DNA from: Rhodanobacter thiooxydans LCS2 | Lineage (GTDB): Bacteria; Pseudomonadota; Gammaproteobacteria; Xanthomonadales; Rhodanobacteraceae | Length of the DNA: 64,000 nt | Assembly (NCBI RefSeq): GCF_000264375.1 | Contig: NZ_AJXW01000010.1 | Location: 62,001-126,000, forward strand | Reading direction: 5' to 3' | Shown here: positions 38,275 to 46,370 of the stretch, piece after piece | Layout: every line of letters starts with the position of its first letter | Position numbering within the stretch: the stretch's first letter is position 1 | Program-made: the position numbers and the translations under genes | The notes under the pieces: model-generated | Databases searched by the model: none | What the model was told of the DNA's origin: nothing | What the model saw: only the letters and a program-made list of their open reading frames with translations

Positions 38275-39339
38275 CTATTGGAGGGCACCAAAACTTTCGA
38301 GCGCTCGTCGCCCGCTGCGACCGCGCGGTGCGGACCGTGCGTGGCCAAGCCGCAAGAACACGAGCCCGTACCCCGGCGCGCACAGGTCGTGCAGGGCCGG
38401 GCCCAGACGTGAGAGCGGCCGCTGAAAGGCCGGTTCGACGGCTACGAACCCCAGGCCGAGAACTCCCGCCGCCGCATACGGCTGGACCGACAACCCGTCG
38501 AGGGTGGCCTGAAGCCACACGCGCTGCAGGGCACGGCCAGCCGCGAGTACATCGGATCGCGTCGTGGACGACATGACAAGCAGGCAGAGACCGGGCGACA
38601 ACCGGATTGGCAGCCAGGCCGAGCGCCACCCCAGAACCGACGCCGCGCCCAGCCGGTTGAACATGCTCATCATCGCGGGGCGACGCAACATCTGAAAGAC
38701 CGGGCGCAACGGCGGCTCCACGGCCAGCGTCGCCGGGGCCAGGCCTTCCTCGCAGGCGGAGTGCCAGCCGACGGCGAAGTGGATGCTCGAAAACAGTTCT
38801 GCGTGCAGCGTTGGGCTCCTGAAACGCAGCGTCTCGGCTTGCCTGATGACGTCCAGTGCCGCCTTTCTCTCACGCGGCGTCTGTGGCCACCAGAGCCGCT
38901 GCCCGGGAATCAGCTGGGCCTGCGCATTCAGGTGCGCTTGCGCATCGGCGGTGATCGGGCCGCTCCAGGGAAAGCGGCGGTCGGTGTGACGCTGCGTGAT
39001 GGCACCAGCCAGCGGCTCGAGGGGAGACTGTTCGGGATCGTGGCGCCAACGGATGCGGGCGACCCACAGCTCGTCGTCGGGCTGCGGGAAGGGTTGCAGG
39101 TCCGCCACATAACCGAGCGACCGTGCGTGGATGATCATGTTTTCCAGGCACGCGCCGGCGGCCAGGTCACTGAGGACAAATCGGGTATCGGACCCGTAGC
39201 CGCTGCGGCTGGCGTCGATCCGAAGGTCCAGGTCGTCGCCGTGCCACGCGAAACGCCACGGCTGCGAATTGTCCGCCGAGGGTGCGGCAATGCCTGCGCA
39301 CAGAATGCCTTCTTTCGTATGCCGATCCACGGTCCGCAT
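38275..39339 (-). CDS. Nitroreductase-family protein
   Basis: A 354-residue protein of the FMN-dependent nitroreductase fold. Early AGIAAPSADNSQPWRFAW is the usual phosphate-binding region, and ITQRHTDRRFPW plus the late VQPYAAAGVLGLGF fit the large-protein branch. Members of this branch sit beside ThiF-like genes in several biosynthetic loci and often carry out oxidation or dehydrogenation of a bound intermediate. It has no signal peptide. No clear promoter is seen; a -24/-12-like match upstream lacks a PEP-CTERM box. Confidence 0.75.
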   Translation of the reverse strand: MRTVDRHTKEGILCAGIAAPSADNSQPWRFAWHGDDLDLRIDASRSGYGSDTRFVLSDLAAGACLENMIIHARSLGYVADLQPFPQPDDELWVARIRWRHDPEQSPLEPLAGAITQRHTDRRFPWSGPITADAQAHLNAQAQLIPGQRLWWPQTPRERKAALDVIRQAETLRFRSPTLHAELFSSIHFAVGWHSACEEGLAPATLAVEPPLRPVFQMLRRPAMMSMFNRLGAASVLGWRSAWLPIRLSPGLCLLVMSSTTRSDVLAAGRALQRVWLQATLDGLSVQPYAAAGVLGLGFVAVEPAFQRPLSRLGPALHDLCAPGYGLVFLRLGHARSAPRGRSGRRALESFGALQ

Positions 39340-39844
39340 CCGTCCGATATGACAAGTGCTCCCAGCCGATCACGGTTACCCTGCGTACCTGGCAATCAGC
39401 TCGCCCACGTGAGCACTATACGCAGGGGTAGAGGCGTGCACCAAGATACGTCTTCCAGGCGAGACCGTTGTGATCGACGTCGGCGGGTACGTGGCCACTG
39501 CCAGGCCAACACCATCGTGGCAACGCTCGCGTGCCGCATGCCGATGTTCGGCTGCCGACATGCAGTGCGAAGCGGGACACGATCGGGTTCCCGAAGGTCT
39601 CCGCTATGGCGACGCTGTTCACACAATCATCGTATATGGAGTTGTACAATCGAGCGCGACGCGAGGTCTTTTGCACTTGAATGGCCACGCCTTGTCAAGC
39701 CTCGTTGCATTGGTCGCGTGGCGACGACACATCCATCGCAATACCGACACCCGTCTTGGACGACGTCGACAGACACGGGGCCACTCCGTGTTGTCAAGAG
39801 GGCAGTATGCCTTGAAAAAACCTGTCCCTGACCGGCATTGAAGT
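39340..39844. other. Intergenic region between the nitroreductase-like and FeeM-like genes
   Basis: 505 bp between divergent genes. Open frames overlap on both strands and lack family features. It should hold both promoters. No PEP-CTERM box is present on either strand, so control of these two genes is probably different from that of the PEP-CTERM genes. Confidence 0.5.
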
Positions 39845-40651
39845 ATGAACCCAATCAGATCGGTAGAAGTGCCCGAGACAGTCGTCGACATCACGATGCG
39901 TCTCAACCGTCCGGCGGTGCTCGGCAGTGAGTCGCCCTGTTTCTGCGCGACCAGCCTTGAGCAGGTGGAATCGGCCTGGCGACTGGTGTACGAGCGCTAT
40001 TCGCAAATGGGGCTGATTGACGAAAACCCGTTTGGCATGCATGCCGTCCCCTCTGCCGTGGGAAAGCATACGTGTGTGATATGGGGAGCGGAGGGACAGG
40101 AAGTCGGCTATACGATGACACTGTTTCGCGACAATCCCATGGGACTCGCGCTGGATAGCGTATACGGAGGACCTCTGGACGAATTGCGGCGAAAGGGTCG
40201 TCGCCTGCTTGAGGTGGGAATGCTGGCGGATCGTCGCCGGGGCGCGTCGCGTGGTGTCGGGGTTCTGTTCGGCATGATGCGCTGGGCCATCCACCATGCA
40301 TTGCATGCCGGCTTGACCGATATCGTCATCGGGGTGCATCCGCGGCATGTCCAATTCTATGTACGTTGTTACGGCTTCGAGCAATTCGCGGCGCCGACAA
40401 GTTACCCCATGGTGCGAAACAATCCGGTGGTGCCTTTGCGCCTTCGTCTGCTCGAGGGGCTGGCGAAAGACAAGTTGCCACGAGGGCTCGCTGATGCGCA
40501 TGACAACCCGCTATCCGCCAGCAAGTTCTCGCATCGCTTTGGGTTTGAGCCCGAGCAACTGCGCGGCTCCCTGATCGCGGGCTTTTTGAAAGCCAGCTAT
40601 GGTGTTGATCCGTGCCGGATGGCCGGTTCGGGGCTTGCCTGGTCGGCCTAG
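39845..40651 (+). CDS. FeeM-type N-acyl amino acid synthase / exosortase-associated acyltransferase
   Basis: A 268-residue GNAT-fold protein. Motifs of the FeeM and exosortase-associated acyltransferase families: VYERYSQMGLIDENPFGM, then EVGYTMTLFRDNPMGLALDS and LRRKGRRLLEVGMLADRR, followed by DIVIGVHPRHVQFYVRCYGFE. FeeM joins a fatty acyl group from acyl carrier protein to an amino acid, often tyrosine. Long-chain N-acyl amino acid synthases are known to be linked with PEP-CTERM/exosortase loci, and this fits. Product and acyl donor are unknown. Confidence 0.82.
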   Translation: MNPIRSVEVPETVVDITMRLNRPAVLGSESPCFCATSLEQVESAWRLVYERYSQMGLIDENPFGMHAVPSAVGKHTCVIWGAEGQEVGYTMTLFRDNPMGLALDSVYGGPLDELRRKGRRLLEVGMLADRRRGASRGVGVLFGMMRWAIHHALHAGLTDIVIGVHPRHVQFYVRCYGFEQFAAPTSYPMVRNNPVVPLRLRLLEGLAKDKLPRGLADAHDNPLSASKFSHRFGFEPEQLRGSLIAGFLKASYGVDPCRMAGSGLAWSA

Positions 40652-41084
40652 GCTTGGTGGCAGTCTCTGCCGGGTCGAACGTGCAAGGCGTCGAGCAGCT
40701 CGAATGTCGGCATCGCCAGGGCACTCAGCAGATGCATGGCATGGCCAATGGGCCATCAACCCGCCACATCCTTCCAATAGGGCGCAAGCTCGCTGAGCAG
40801 GCGTGGCGGAATCGTTGGCCGCCGCCGCAGCACCGGCCTGGCGTCATCATCCATGCAGGACTACGCCGGGCTGCGGGTGATCGCGGGCGTCCTGAACCTG
40901 CGTCCCTCTTGGACTGCCAACGTACGCGATCTCTGGCGACGGCGCGGATCAACCTTTGAAACGGTTCGTCCGCAGTCCCGCGGCAACGCGCAAAAAACGC
41001 CCCGCGCCTTGGTTGGCGCTCGAGCCTGGCGGGTCTGTCCTGTAATCCCTGTTCGCCCCGGGGCTGCGTCGCCGGTGGTGAAAC

Positions 41085-41101
41085 TGTCGAAAGAATTTAC
41101 A
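41085..41101 (+). promoter_or_regulatory. PEP-CTERM box of gene 2
   Basis: TGTCGAAAGAATTTACA, matching GTCGRA-N5-TTACA. It ends exactly 63 bp before the -24/-12 element of the gene. Confidence 0.8.
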
Positions 41102-41164
41102 AAATTGCCGCGTTTGTTGGCTGGAAAAAAACACTAATTAAATCGAATCAGTGGCTTGCAGGCT

Positions 41165-41180
41165 TGGCCTGAAATGTGCT
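41165..41180 (+). promoter_or_regulatory. Sigma-54 -24/-12 promoter of PEP-CTERM gene 2
   Basis: TGGCCTGAAATGTGCT has GG and GC ten bases apart. It lies 112 bp before the gene start. Confidence 0.8.
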
Positions 41181-41292
41181 TCTAAAACTGCCTACGAAGG
41201 CGTGCTTGCTGGTAACGATGGATACCGGGGGTTCAAAGGTCCCGGGCTGCCTGGCGACGGATGGCGACAAGTCTCAACGGAGGTCAAACACC

Positions 41293-42033
41293 ATGAAAAG
41301 GATCCTGGTTCTGACAGGCATTGCTCTGGCCGCACTGGTCGTCCTGCCCTCGCAGGTCGCTGCGACCCCGATCTCGGCCAGCATGAGTCTCAACACCGTT
41401 TATACCGGCATCACGCCGGATGGCAGTGCGCCTTGGCTTACTGCCGAGTTCACATCTTCGGTGGGTTCGAGTACGGGAACGCTGGTGTTGACCTCCCGCT
41501 TGACCGGGCCGGATTTTGTACAGGGGTTGAACAGCGCCAAGTCTGCGGTCGGCTGGGCGTTCTATCTCAATCAGGCGCTCTCTTCCTCCGGAATCACATG
41601 CACCGCAGGTGCTTGCGCGGGCAACGGCGCGCTGTACAACGGGAGCGGTTTCGATACCGCCTCAGTGCCGGGTATGTTCAACCTCGCGTTCGGCTGGTCG
41701 TCCGGCAGCCGGTTCATGGCCGGCGATTCAGCGACCTATGATCTGACGTTCGCACACCTGCTGACCGGGAATCCGTTTGTGGAGAACGCCAGCGGCTGGT
41801 CATCGGTGGCACACGTGCAAGGCATCATCGGTGGCGCTGACTGCAGCGGCTGGATCGTGGCGGGGAATGGAACCGGCGCCAGTGGCGGTGCGCGATGCGT
41901 CGACCCTCCGCACGTGTCGGTGCCGGAGCCAGGTGAACTGGGCATGTTCAGCCTCGGTCTGCTGCTTGCCGGATTATTCCTGGGAATGAAATACGTGCAG
42001 GCTCGAAAAACCCGCTCGACAAGGTGGGCTTGA
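41293..42033 (+). CDS. PEP-CTERM sorting-signal protein 2
   Basis: A 246-residue exported protein. The ATG at 41293 follows GGAGGT. The signal peptide is MKRILVLTGIALAALVVLPS with a site after QVAA. The C-terminus has VPEPGELGMFSLG, a hydrophobic stretch and the basic tail KARKTR-like end (QARKTRSTR). The mature part is Ser/Thr/Gly-rich with four Cys (CTAGAC and two more) and no known domain. Control by PrsR and sigma-54 is predicted from the promoter. Its stop lies 12 bp before the tRNA-Phe fragment. Confidence 0.92.
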   Translation: MKRILVLTGIALAALVVLPSQVAATPISASMSLNTVYTGITPDGSAPWLTAEFTSSVGSSTGTLVLTSRLTGPDFVQGLNSAKSAVGWAFYLNQALSSSGITCTAGACAGNGALYNGSGFDTASVPGMFNLAFGWSSGSRFMAGDSATYDLTFAHLLTGNPFVENASGWSSVAHVQGIIGGADCSGWIVAGNGTGASGGARCVDPPHVSVPEPGELGMFSLGLLLAGLFLGMKYVQARKTRSTRWA

Positions 42034-42045
42034 ACGTTGCAGTAG

Positions 42046-42090
42046 ATGGTGGCCGGGGACGGAATCGAACCGCCGACAAGGGGATTTTCA
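42046..42090 (-). repeat. 45-bp copy of the 3' half of tRNA-Phe (putative att site)
   Basis: It matches 43726-43770 with one mismatch (42079) and the same orientation, exactly 1680 bp away. It covers the anticodon loop to the CCA end, the segment typically reconstituted by tRNA-targeting integrases. It directly abuts the transposase remnant. Confidence 0.8.
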
Positions 42091-42302
42091 GCAGATTGAC
42101 CTTGCCCTCGAATTCCGTACCCCGTCTGTCCGCGCCCTTGATCTGGCATTGCCGGCTCTCGCCTTGACCCAGTTGAGCAAGGTCTGCTCAACCAGCACCA
42201 GCGCGTCTTGGTCACCGAGACCTGGCTCTGGCCGCACTCGACCAGCCGCACCGCTTCTTGTTTGAGTTCGAGCGTGTAGCGCGTCTGGGTTGTCTTCGTC
42301 AT
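42091..42302 (-). pseudogene. IS3-type transposase OrfA remnant, frameshifted and truncated
   Basis: From an ATG at 42302 with a good AGGAGA the frame reads MTKTTQTRYTLELKQEAVRL and VECGQSQ, typical of the helix-turn-helix OrfA of IS3-family elements. The continuation VEQTLLNWVKARAGN is in another frame, so a frameshift broke the gene. No OrfB or inverted ends are seen. The remnant stops at the tRNA-Phe fragment. Confidence 0.8.
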
Positions 42303-42512
42303 GGCGTTCTCCTTGCGTGGATTGAATCACACGGCAAGGGGTACGTTTCTCGCGGGCAAGGTCAATGAAACGGCCTCCTTTTCCCAGCCATCCGGAAATG
42401 GAGGCGGTCGACCTGAGGTGCGACGGTGTTGTGACGCGTACAGTGTGTCCGGACGACCCGCCGGCGCGCCTGCTCATGCATCCGACCGGACTCGGTACTG
42501 CGAGTCGCATAA

Positions 42513-42541
42513 AAGCACACCCCGTTGCCGGGGGTGTGCTT
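42513..42541 (-). terminator. Intrinsic terminator of PEP-CTERM gene 3
   Basis: An 11-bp perfect stem (AAGCACACCCC / GGGGTGTGCTT, 7-base loop) lies 24 bp past the stop, and in minus-strand reading the stem runs into TTTT. Confidence 0.85.
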
Positions 42542-42565
42542 ATCCAAGTTGAACCGAGCAACGCT

Positions 42566-43306
42566 TCAGGCAAGGCGGCGACGCAAAGCCACGAACGCCC
42601 CGATCAACAGCGCCCCAATGCTCAACAGGCCAAGGGAGCCGGGCTCCGGCACGGAGGTCGAACGCCCGTTGAATGTCGTGTCGTCGATGCCCCAGGCGTC
42701 ACTGGACAAGTTGGTCAGCGTGAGGGAGCTGAACGGTGACGTGTCGGTGAAGCCGAAATACGCGGCTCCCCCGTCCACGTTGATTGCCGGCGTGAAGAGC
42801 TGGCTGGTGCCGTCGCTGAAGGTGACCTGCAGGGCGTTGGTGCCGCTGAAAACTGTCTGCAGACCGGTCAGGAACGTCCCGAAGGAATGCGTCGGCGTGG
42901 CAAAGGTGAAGGTGGCCGAGCCCATGGCAAAGCCGAGCCACTGGCTGCCAGCGGAGGTCGTATTGAAGCCGTAGAGGTTGCTGAGCGTGGTGTTGCTGAT
43001 CCCCGAAAACCCGGGCCCAAAATTCGTGCCGGTCAGCGTGATCGACACCCCTGGCGCGGCGGCGATGGGTGAATAGTAGCCGGTTGCCAGACTCTCATAG
43101 GTGATCGTGTGGGTGGGGCCGAACACGGATGCCGCGGCGAGGAAGCTCGCCTGGGCGGTGTTCGAGTTGGGGAACGGGCCGGTCGTGAGCGCACCATCGT
43201 CCTGCCCGGAAAAGGTGGTGGTAGTAGCGTGCGCGGCGCCGATCGCTCCGGCAGCGAGCAGCCCCGCGAGGATTGTCGTACCCCAACGTCTCGTCGGCAG
43301 GTTCAT
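42566..43306 (-). CDS. PEP-CTERM sorting-signal protein 3
   Basis: A 246-residue exported protein with a Sec signal (TTILAGLLAAGAIGAAHA) and the C-terminal VPEPGSLGLLSIG, hydrophobic stretch and RRRLA. The mature region has no Cys, is rich in Thr/Ser/Gly/Phe and carries beta-like segments (FTDTSPFSSLTLTNLSSDAW and GIDDTTFNG) seen in several PEP-CTERM proteins with lectin-like folds. GGAGG precedes the ATG. It has its own box/sigma-54 promoter and terminator and lies inside the tRNA-Phe repeat pair. Confidence 0.93.
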   Translation of the reverse strand: MNLPTRRWGTTILAGLLAAGAIGAAHATTTTFSGQDDGALTTGPFPNSNTAQASFLAAASVFGPTHTITYESLATGYYSPIAAAPGVSITLTGTNFGPGFSGISNTTLSNLYGFNTTSAGSQWLGFAMGSATFTFATPTHSFGTFLTGLQTVFSGTNALQVTFSDGTSQLFTPAINVDGGAAYFGFTDTSPFSSLTLTNLSSDAWGIDDTTFNGRSTSVPEPGSLGLLSIGALLIGAFVALRRRLA

Positions 43307-43350
43307 GAGTAGTGCCTCCGTCGAAATGAAAGCCCCTGACGCGTTTTAAA

Positions 43351-43366
43351 AGCATGACCTATGCCA
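43351..43366 (-). promoter_or_regulatory. Sigma-54 -24/-12 promoter of PEP-CTERM gene 3
   Basis: Minus strand reads TGGCATAGGTCATGCT, with GG and GC ten bases apart. It is 44 bp before the gene start. Confidence 0.85.
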
Positions 43367-43429
43367 AAGATGAAATGGCTTGTAAATCAGGGAGCTGATT
43401 GCCCGCGAGTGAGCTACGCGCCGAAAAAA

Positions 43430-43446
43430 TGTAAGGCTCTCCGACG
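43430..43446 (-). promoter_or_regulatory. PEP-CTERM box of gene 3
   Basis: Minus strand reads CGTCGGAGAGCCTTACA, matching GTCGRA-N5-TTACA, and is exactly 63 bp from the sigma-54 element. Confidence 0.8.
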
Positions 43447-43726
43447 ACTTTTCGGACGCAGCATGGGCGGTGGCTGCTTTCGCCTGTTGCCGGAGAAACA
43501 CCCAAATCCGGTGTACGCACGTGATCCGATCCGCCCGTTGCGGAAAACTTCCTGAAGTGAGGAACAGGCGGGGCAGGTGACCCGGCAGGCATCGCGCATG
43601 TGGGACGCGCCCGGTTTTTGTACCCCAAGAGGACGGGCCTGGGGCAGACGGAATGGCGGGGAAGACTGGCAGCAAGCCCGTCAGGTGCGAAGCGCGTCAG
43701 CCGATGGCTGCAAACCCGCATGAACA

Positions 43727-43802
43727 TGGTGGCCGGGGACGGAATCGAACCGCCGACACGGGGATTTTCAATCCCCTGCTCTACCAACTGAGCTACCCGG
43801 CC
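43727..43802 (-). tRNA. tRNA-Phe (GAA)
   Basis: A 76-nt cloverleaf on the minus strand with CCA encoded. The acceptor stem pairs GGCCGGG with CCCGGCC, the D arm has AGCTCAGTTGGTAGAGC, the anticodon loop is TTGAAAA around GAA, and the T arm has GGCGGTTCGATTCCGTC. Confidence 0.97.
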
Positions 43803-43884
43803 GGGAAGCTGGCGATCAGGGCAGCCGCGATGGCTTGCCGATGATGCGTGGAGCCGCGCATTAGACCGAATGCGCGGCTTTTCG

Positions 43885-44163
43885 TCAAGACTCCAGGTTG
43901 GGTGGAGTGAAGCCGGCGGCATGGTCGAAGTCGCCGCCGAACAGGAATTTCTCCATCTGCTCGCCGAGGTATTTGCGCGCCTTCGGGTCGAGCGGGTTGA
44001 GCCGGTATTCGTTGATCAGGGTGGTCTGATGGGCCAGCCATTGCTGCCAGGCACGCCTGGAAATCTCGGCGTAGATGCGCTGGCCGAGCGGGCCGGGCCA
44101 AGGGGCGAAGTCCAGGCCTTCGGCGTCTATGCCGAGCTTGGTGCAATGGATGGTACGGCTCAT
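43885..44163 (-). CDS. yggX: Probable Fe(2+)-trafficking protein YggX
   Basis: A 92-residue YggX-family protein, the usual length. Motifs: TIHCTKLGIDAEGLDFAPWP with the conserved Cys, GQRIYAEISRRAWQQWLAHQ and a Pro-rich end. It protects Fe-S clusters from oxidation in the cytoplasm. The neighbour mutY encodes an Fe-S enzyme, and the two are adjacent in many gammaproteobacteria. The ATG at 44163 was chosen because the frame upstream belongs to antisense mutY sequence. Confidence 0.95.
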   Translation of the reverse strand: MSRTIHCTKLGIDAEGLDFAPWPGPLGQRIYAEISRRAWQQWLAHQTTLINEYRLNPLDPKARKYLGEQMEKFLFGGDFDHAAGFTPPNLES

Positions 44164-44215
44164 GGTTCGGATCCTGGTGGGAACTGTCACGGTGGTGCGC
44201 AGCCTGCGGGCCGGC

Positions 44216-45277
44216 TCAGGCGTTGTCGTTGATCTGCAGCAGGAGGCTGCGCACCGGGGCGGGCAGACCGAGTGCGCCCAGTTCGTCGGCGCCGCACCAG
44301 CGCAGCTGCGGATTATCGGCGATGCCGCGCTGCGCTGTCGCGCGGTCGAACAGCAGCGGCTCGATGGCGAGCCGGTAGTGGCTGAAGACGTGGGTGAACG
44401 GGGCGAGCGCCTGCGCATCGTCGACCCGTGCGTGCTGCTGCGCGATGCGCCAGGCGCCGTCCGGGTCGCTGGCTTCGGGCAGGCTCCACAGGCCGGACCA
44501 CACGCCTTGCGGACCGCGCCGTTCCAGCAGCACGCGGCCATGGCAGTCGCGCAGGACCAGCATCACGGTGGCGCGGGTGGGGATGGATTTCGCCGGTTTG
44601 CGGCTGGGCAATTGCGCGATGAGGCCGTCGCGGCGGGCGACGCAGTCGGCGGCCAGCGGGCAGGCCTCGCAGCGCGGGCGCGCACGCACGCAGACGGTGG
44701 CGCCCAGATCCATGATCGCCTGGGTGTAGTCGGCCACGCGGGTCTTCGGCGTGTGCGCCCCGGCGTGTTGCCACAGTTGCTTGTCCACCGCGCTGTCGCC
44801 GGGGTAGCCGTGGATGCCGTGGTAGCGCGCCAGCACGCGCTTGACGTTGCCGTCGAGGATGGGGAAGCGCAGCCCATGCGCCTGGGCGAGGACCGCGCCG
44901 GCAGTGGAGCGGCCGATGCCCGGCAGGGCGGCGAGCGCGTCGAAGTCGCGCGGCAGTTCGCCGTGGTGCCGTTCCACGCAGAGTTGTGCGGCGCGATGCA
45001 GGAAGCGCGCGCGACGGTAGTAGCCGAGGCCCGACCACAGTGCCAGCACGGTGTCCTCATCGGCGGCGGCTAGATCGCGCAGGGTGGGCAGCGCGCGGAC
45101 GAAGCGCTCGAAGTAGCCGATCACGGTGGCCACCTGGGTCTGCTGCAGCATCACCTCGGACAGCCATACGCGGTAGGCGTCGCGCCGACCATCGTCGAGC
45201 GCGTGCTGCCAGGGCAGGTCCTTGCGGCCGTGCCGGTCGAACCAGCGCAGCAGGCGGGCAGCCAGCGACGCGCTCAT
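44216..45277 (-). CDS. mutY: A/G-specific adenine glycosylase
   Basis: A 353-residue base-excision repair enzyme that removes adenine opposite 8-oxoguanine. The helix-hairpin-helix and catalytic region reads LPGIGRSTAGAVLA and ILDGNVKRVLARY, and the [4Fe-4S] cluster Cys set is in CVRARPRCEACPLAADC. The C-terminal third is the NUDIX-like 8-oxoG recognition domain. The ATG at 45277 overlaps the end of the AsmA-like gene. Confidence 0.96.
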   Translation of the reverse strand: MSASLAARLLRWFDRHGRKDLPWQHALDDGRRDAYRVWLSEVMLQQTQVATVIGYFERFVRALPTLRDLAAADEDTVLALWSGLGYYRRARFLHRAAQLCVERHHGELPRDFDALAALPGIGRSTAGAVLAQAHGLRFPILDGNVKRVLARYHGIHGYPGDSAVDKQLWQHAGAHTPKTRVADYTQAIMDLGATVCVRARPRCEACPLAADCVARRDGLIAQLPSRKPAKSIPTRATVMLVLRDCHGRVLLERRGPQGVWSGLWSLPEASDPDGAWRIAQQHARVDDAQALAPFTHVFSHYRLAIEPLLFDRATAQRGIADNPQLRWCGADELGALGLPAPVRSLLLQINDNA

Positions 45278-46347
45278 GGCGAGGGTTTGCCGGCGGCAGG
45301 CTTGGTTGCCGGCGCGGCGGCCGTGGCGGCAGCGGCGGGCACGGCCGCGCCGGCACGGATGGTCAGGCCTTCGATGCTGATGCCGCCGGCCTGGAACTGC
45401 GCGAACTCGGCATGGCCGCTGCCCGGCGGCACGCTCAGCTGCGGCCCCTGCGGGTTGTCCAGCTGGCTCCACCAATGCACCAGCGCCAGCGGCGGCAGGC
45501 GCAGGTCGGCGTGGTTGGCGGGGCCGTCGAGCTTCAGCGCAAGCAGCAGCGGGTTGCTCTGGTCGGCAGGGGTCAGCAGCAGCGAGACGTCGTACTGGCC
45601 GGCATTGGCCTGGTCGAGCTTGCCGGCGAGGTTGGCGGCGGCGTCGGCGGCGCCGTGCCAGTGCGCGTTGCCGGTGAGCGCGAGCGTGGTCGCGCTGCCC
45701 TGCGACAGGTGCAGGGTGATGTTGTCGAGCTGCAGCGCGTTGCCCTCGATGCGCGGCGTGGCGGACAGCCGCAACCGCAGTGGCGTGCCTGCGGCGGTGG
45801 CGGCGGACACGCTGAGCGGGAACGGCTGACCGGAAACCAGGCTGCCGGCTTCGAGCGAGACATTGCCGAGCAGCACCTGGTTGCCGCGCACCACGCTGCC
45901 GCGGCTGACGCTGACGCCGGTGTCGATGCGCGGGATGTTCGGCGGCACGCCGTTGGGCTGCGCGGGCAGCGCGGCGAGCCATTCCTGCAGCGCGTCGAGG
46001 TCGACCCGCGGCGACTCGATGTGCAGTTGCGAGATTACCGTGGGGCCACCCAGCACGGTATGCCACGGCAGTACCAGCTGGCCATGCGCGGCCAGCAGGA
46101 TCGGTGCGCCGGCGCCAGCGGCATTGAGCGTGATGCCGTCAAGGTCCAGCGCCGGTCGCGGGAACAGGGTGGGGCTGGCCGGGCTGGCCAGGTTCAGTTC
46201 GAGCCCGGCGCTGCGCGCCTGGGATTGCAGCATGCGGGTGAAGCGTTCCGGCTGCAGCAGGATGTAGACCGCGATCACCGCGGCGAGCAGCAGCGCCAGC
46301 GCGAAGCCGCCGAGGGCCAGCAGGGTCAGGCGCAGTCGGCGCGGCAT
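45274..46347 (-). CDS. AsmA-like membrane-anchored protein
   Basis: A 357-residue protein with one N-terminal transmembrane segment (LALGGFALALLLAAVIAVYI) and a beta-rich periplasmic part (LDLDGITLNAAG, VISQLHIESPRVDLDALQEW) resembling AsmA-family proteins, which aid lipid traffic or outer-membrane assembly. It is shorter than full AsmA. Its stop overlaps mutY by 4 bp. Confidence 0.75.
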   Translation of the reverse strand: MPRRLRLTLLALGGFALALLLAAVIAVYILLQPERFTRMLQSQARSAGLELNLASPASPTLFPRPALDLDGITLNAAGAGAPILLAAHGQLVLPWHTVLGGPTVISQLHIESPRVDLDALQEWLAALPAQPNGVPPNIPRIDTGVSVSRGSVVRGNQVLLGNVSLEAGSLVSGQPFPLSVSAATAAGTPLRLRLSATPRIEGNALQLDNITLHLSQGSATTLALTGNAHWHGAADAAANLAGKLDQANAGQYDVSLLLTPADQSNPLLLALKLDGPANHADLRLPPLALVHWWSQLDNPQGPQLSVPPGSGHAEFAQFQAGGISIEGLTIRAGAAVPAAAATAAAPATKPAAGKPSP

Positions 46348-46370
46348 GCGCTCAGCCTCGCCGGCATGAT

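Larger units (their letters stand above)
40652..41292. other. Promoter region of PEP-CTERM gene 2
   Basis: 641 bp between the FeeM-like gene and PEP-CTERM gene 2. Only the box and sigma-54 element annotated below are recognised. The part 40652-41080 has open frames without family features and no terminator hairpin that I can support. Confidence 0.6.
42034..42565. other. Remnant region with tRNA fragment and broken IS
   Basis: 532 bp between two PEP-CTERM genes. It holds the 45-bp tRNA-Phe copy, the broken transposase gene and the terminator of PEP-CTERM gene 3; 42303-42512 shows nothing else recognisable. Confidence 0.7.
43307..43726. other. Promoter region of PEP-CTERM gene 3
   Basis: 420 bp up to tRNA-Phe. 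Besides the box and sigma-54 element, nothing is recognised in 43447-43726; open frames there look like noise. Confidence 0.6.

Noticed and set aside
39391..39406. Sigma-54-like GG-N10-GC match ahead of the nitroreductase-like gene (minus strand)
   Set aside because: The match is imperfect and no PEP-CTERM box lies 63 bp upstream; such matches are common by chance at this GC content.
41041..41057. Possible extra PEP-CTERM box beginning TGTAA near 41041
   Set aside because: The second half lacks the CGAC positions and spacing is off by one.
45278..46066. Upstream extension of the mutY frame
   Set aside because: This is the AsmA-like gene read in another frame; MutY sequence starts at 45277.
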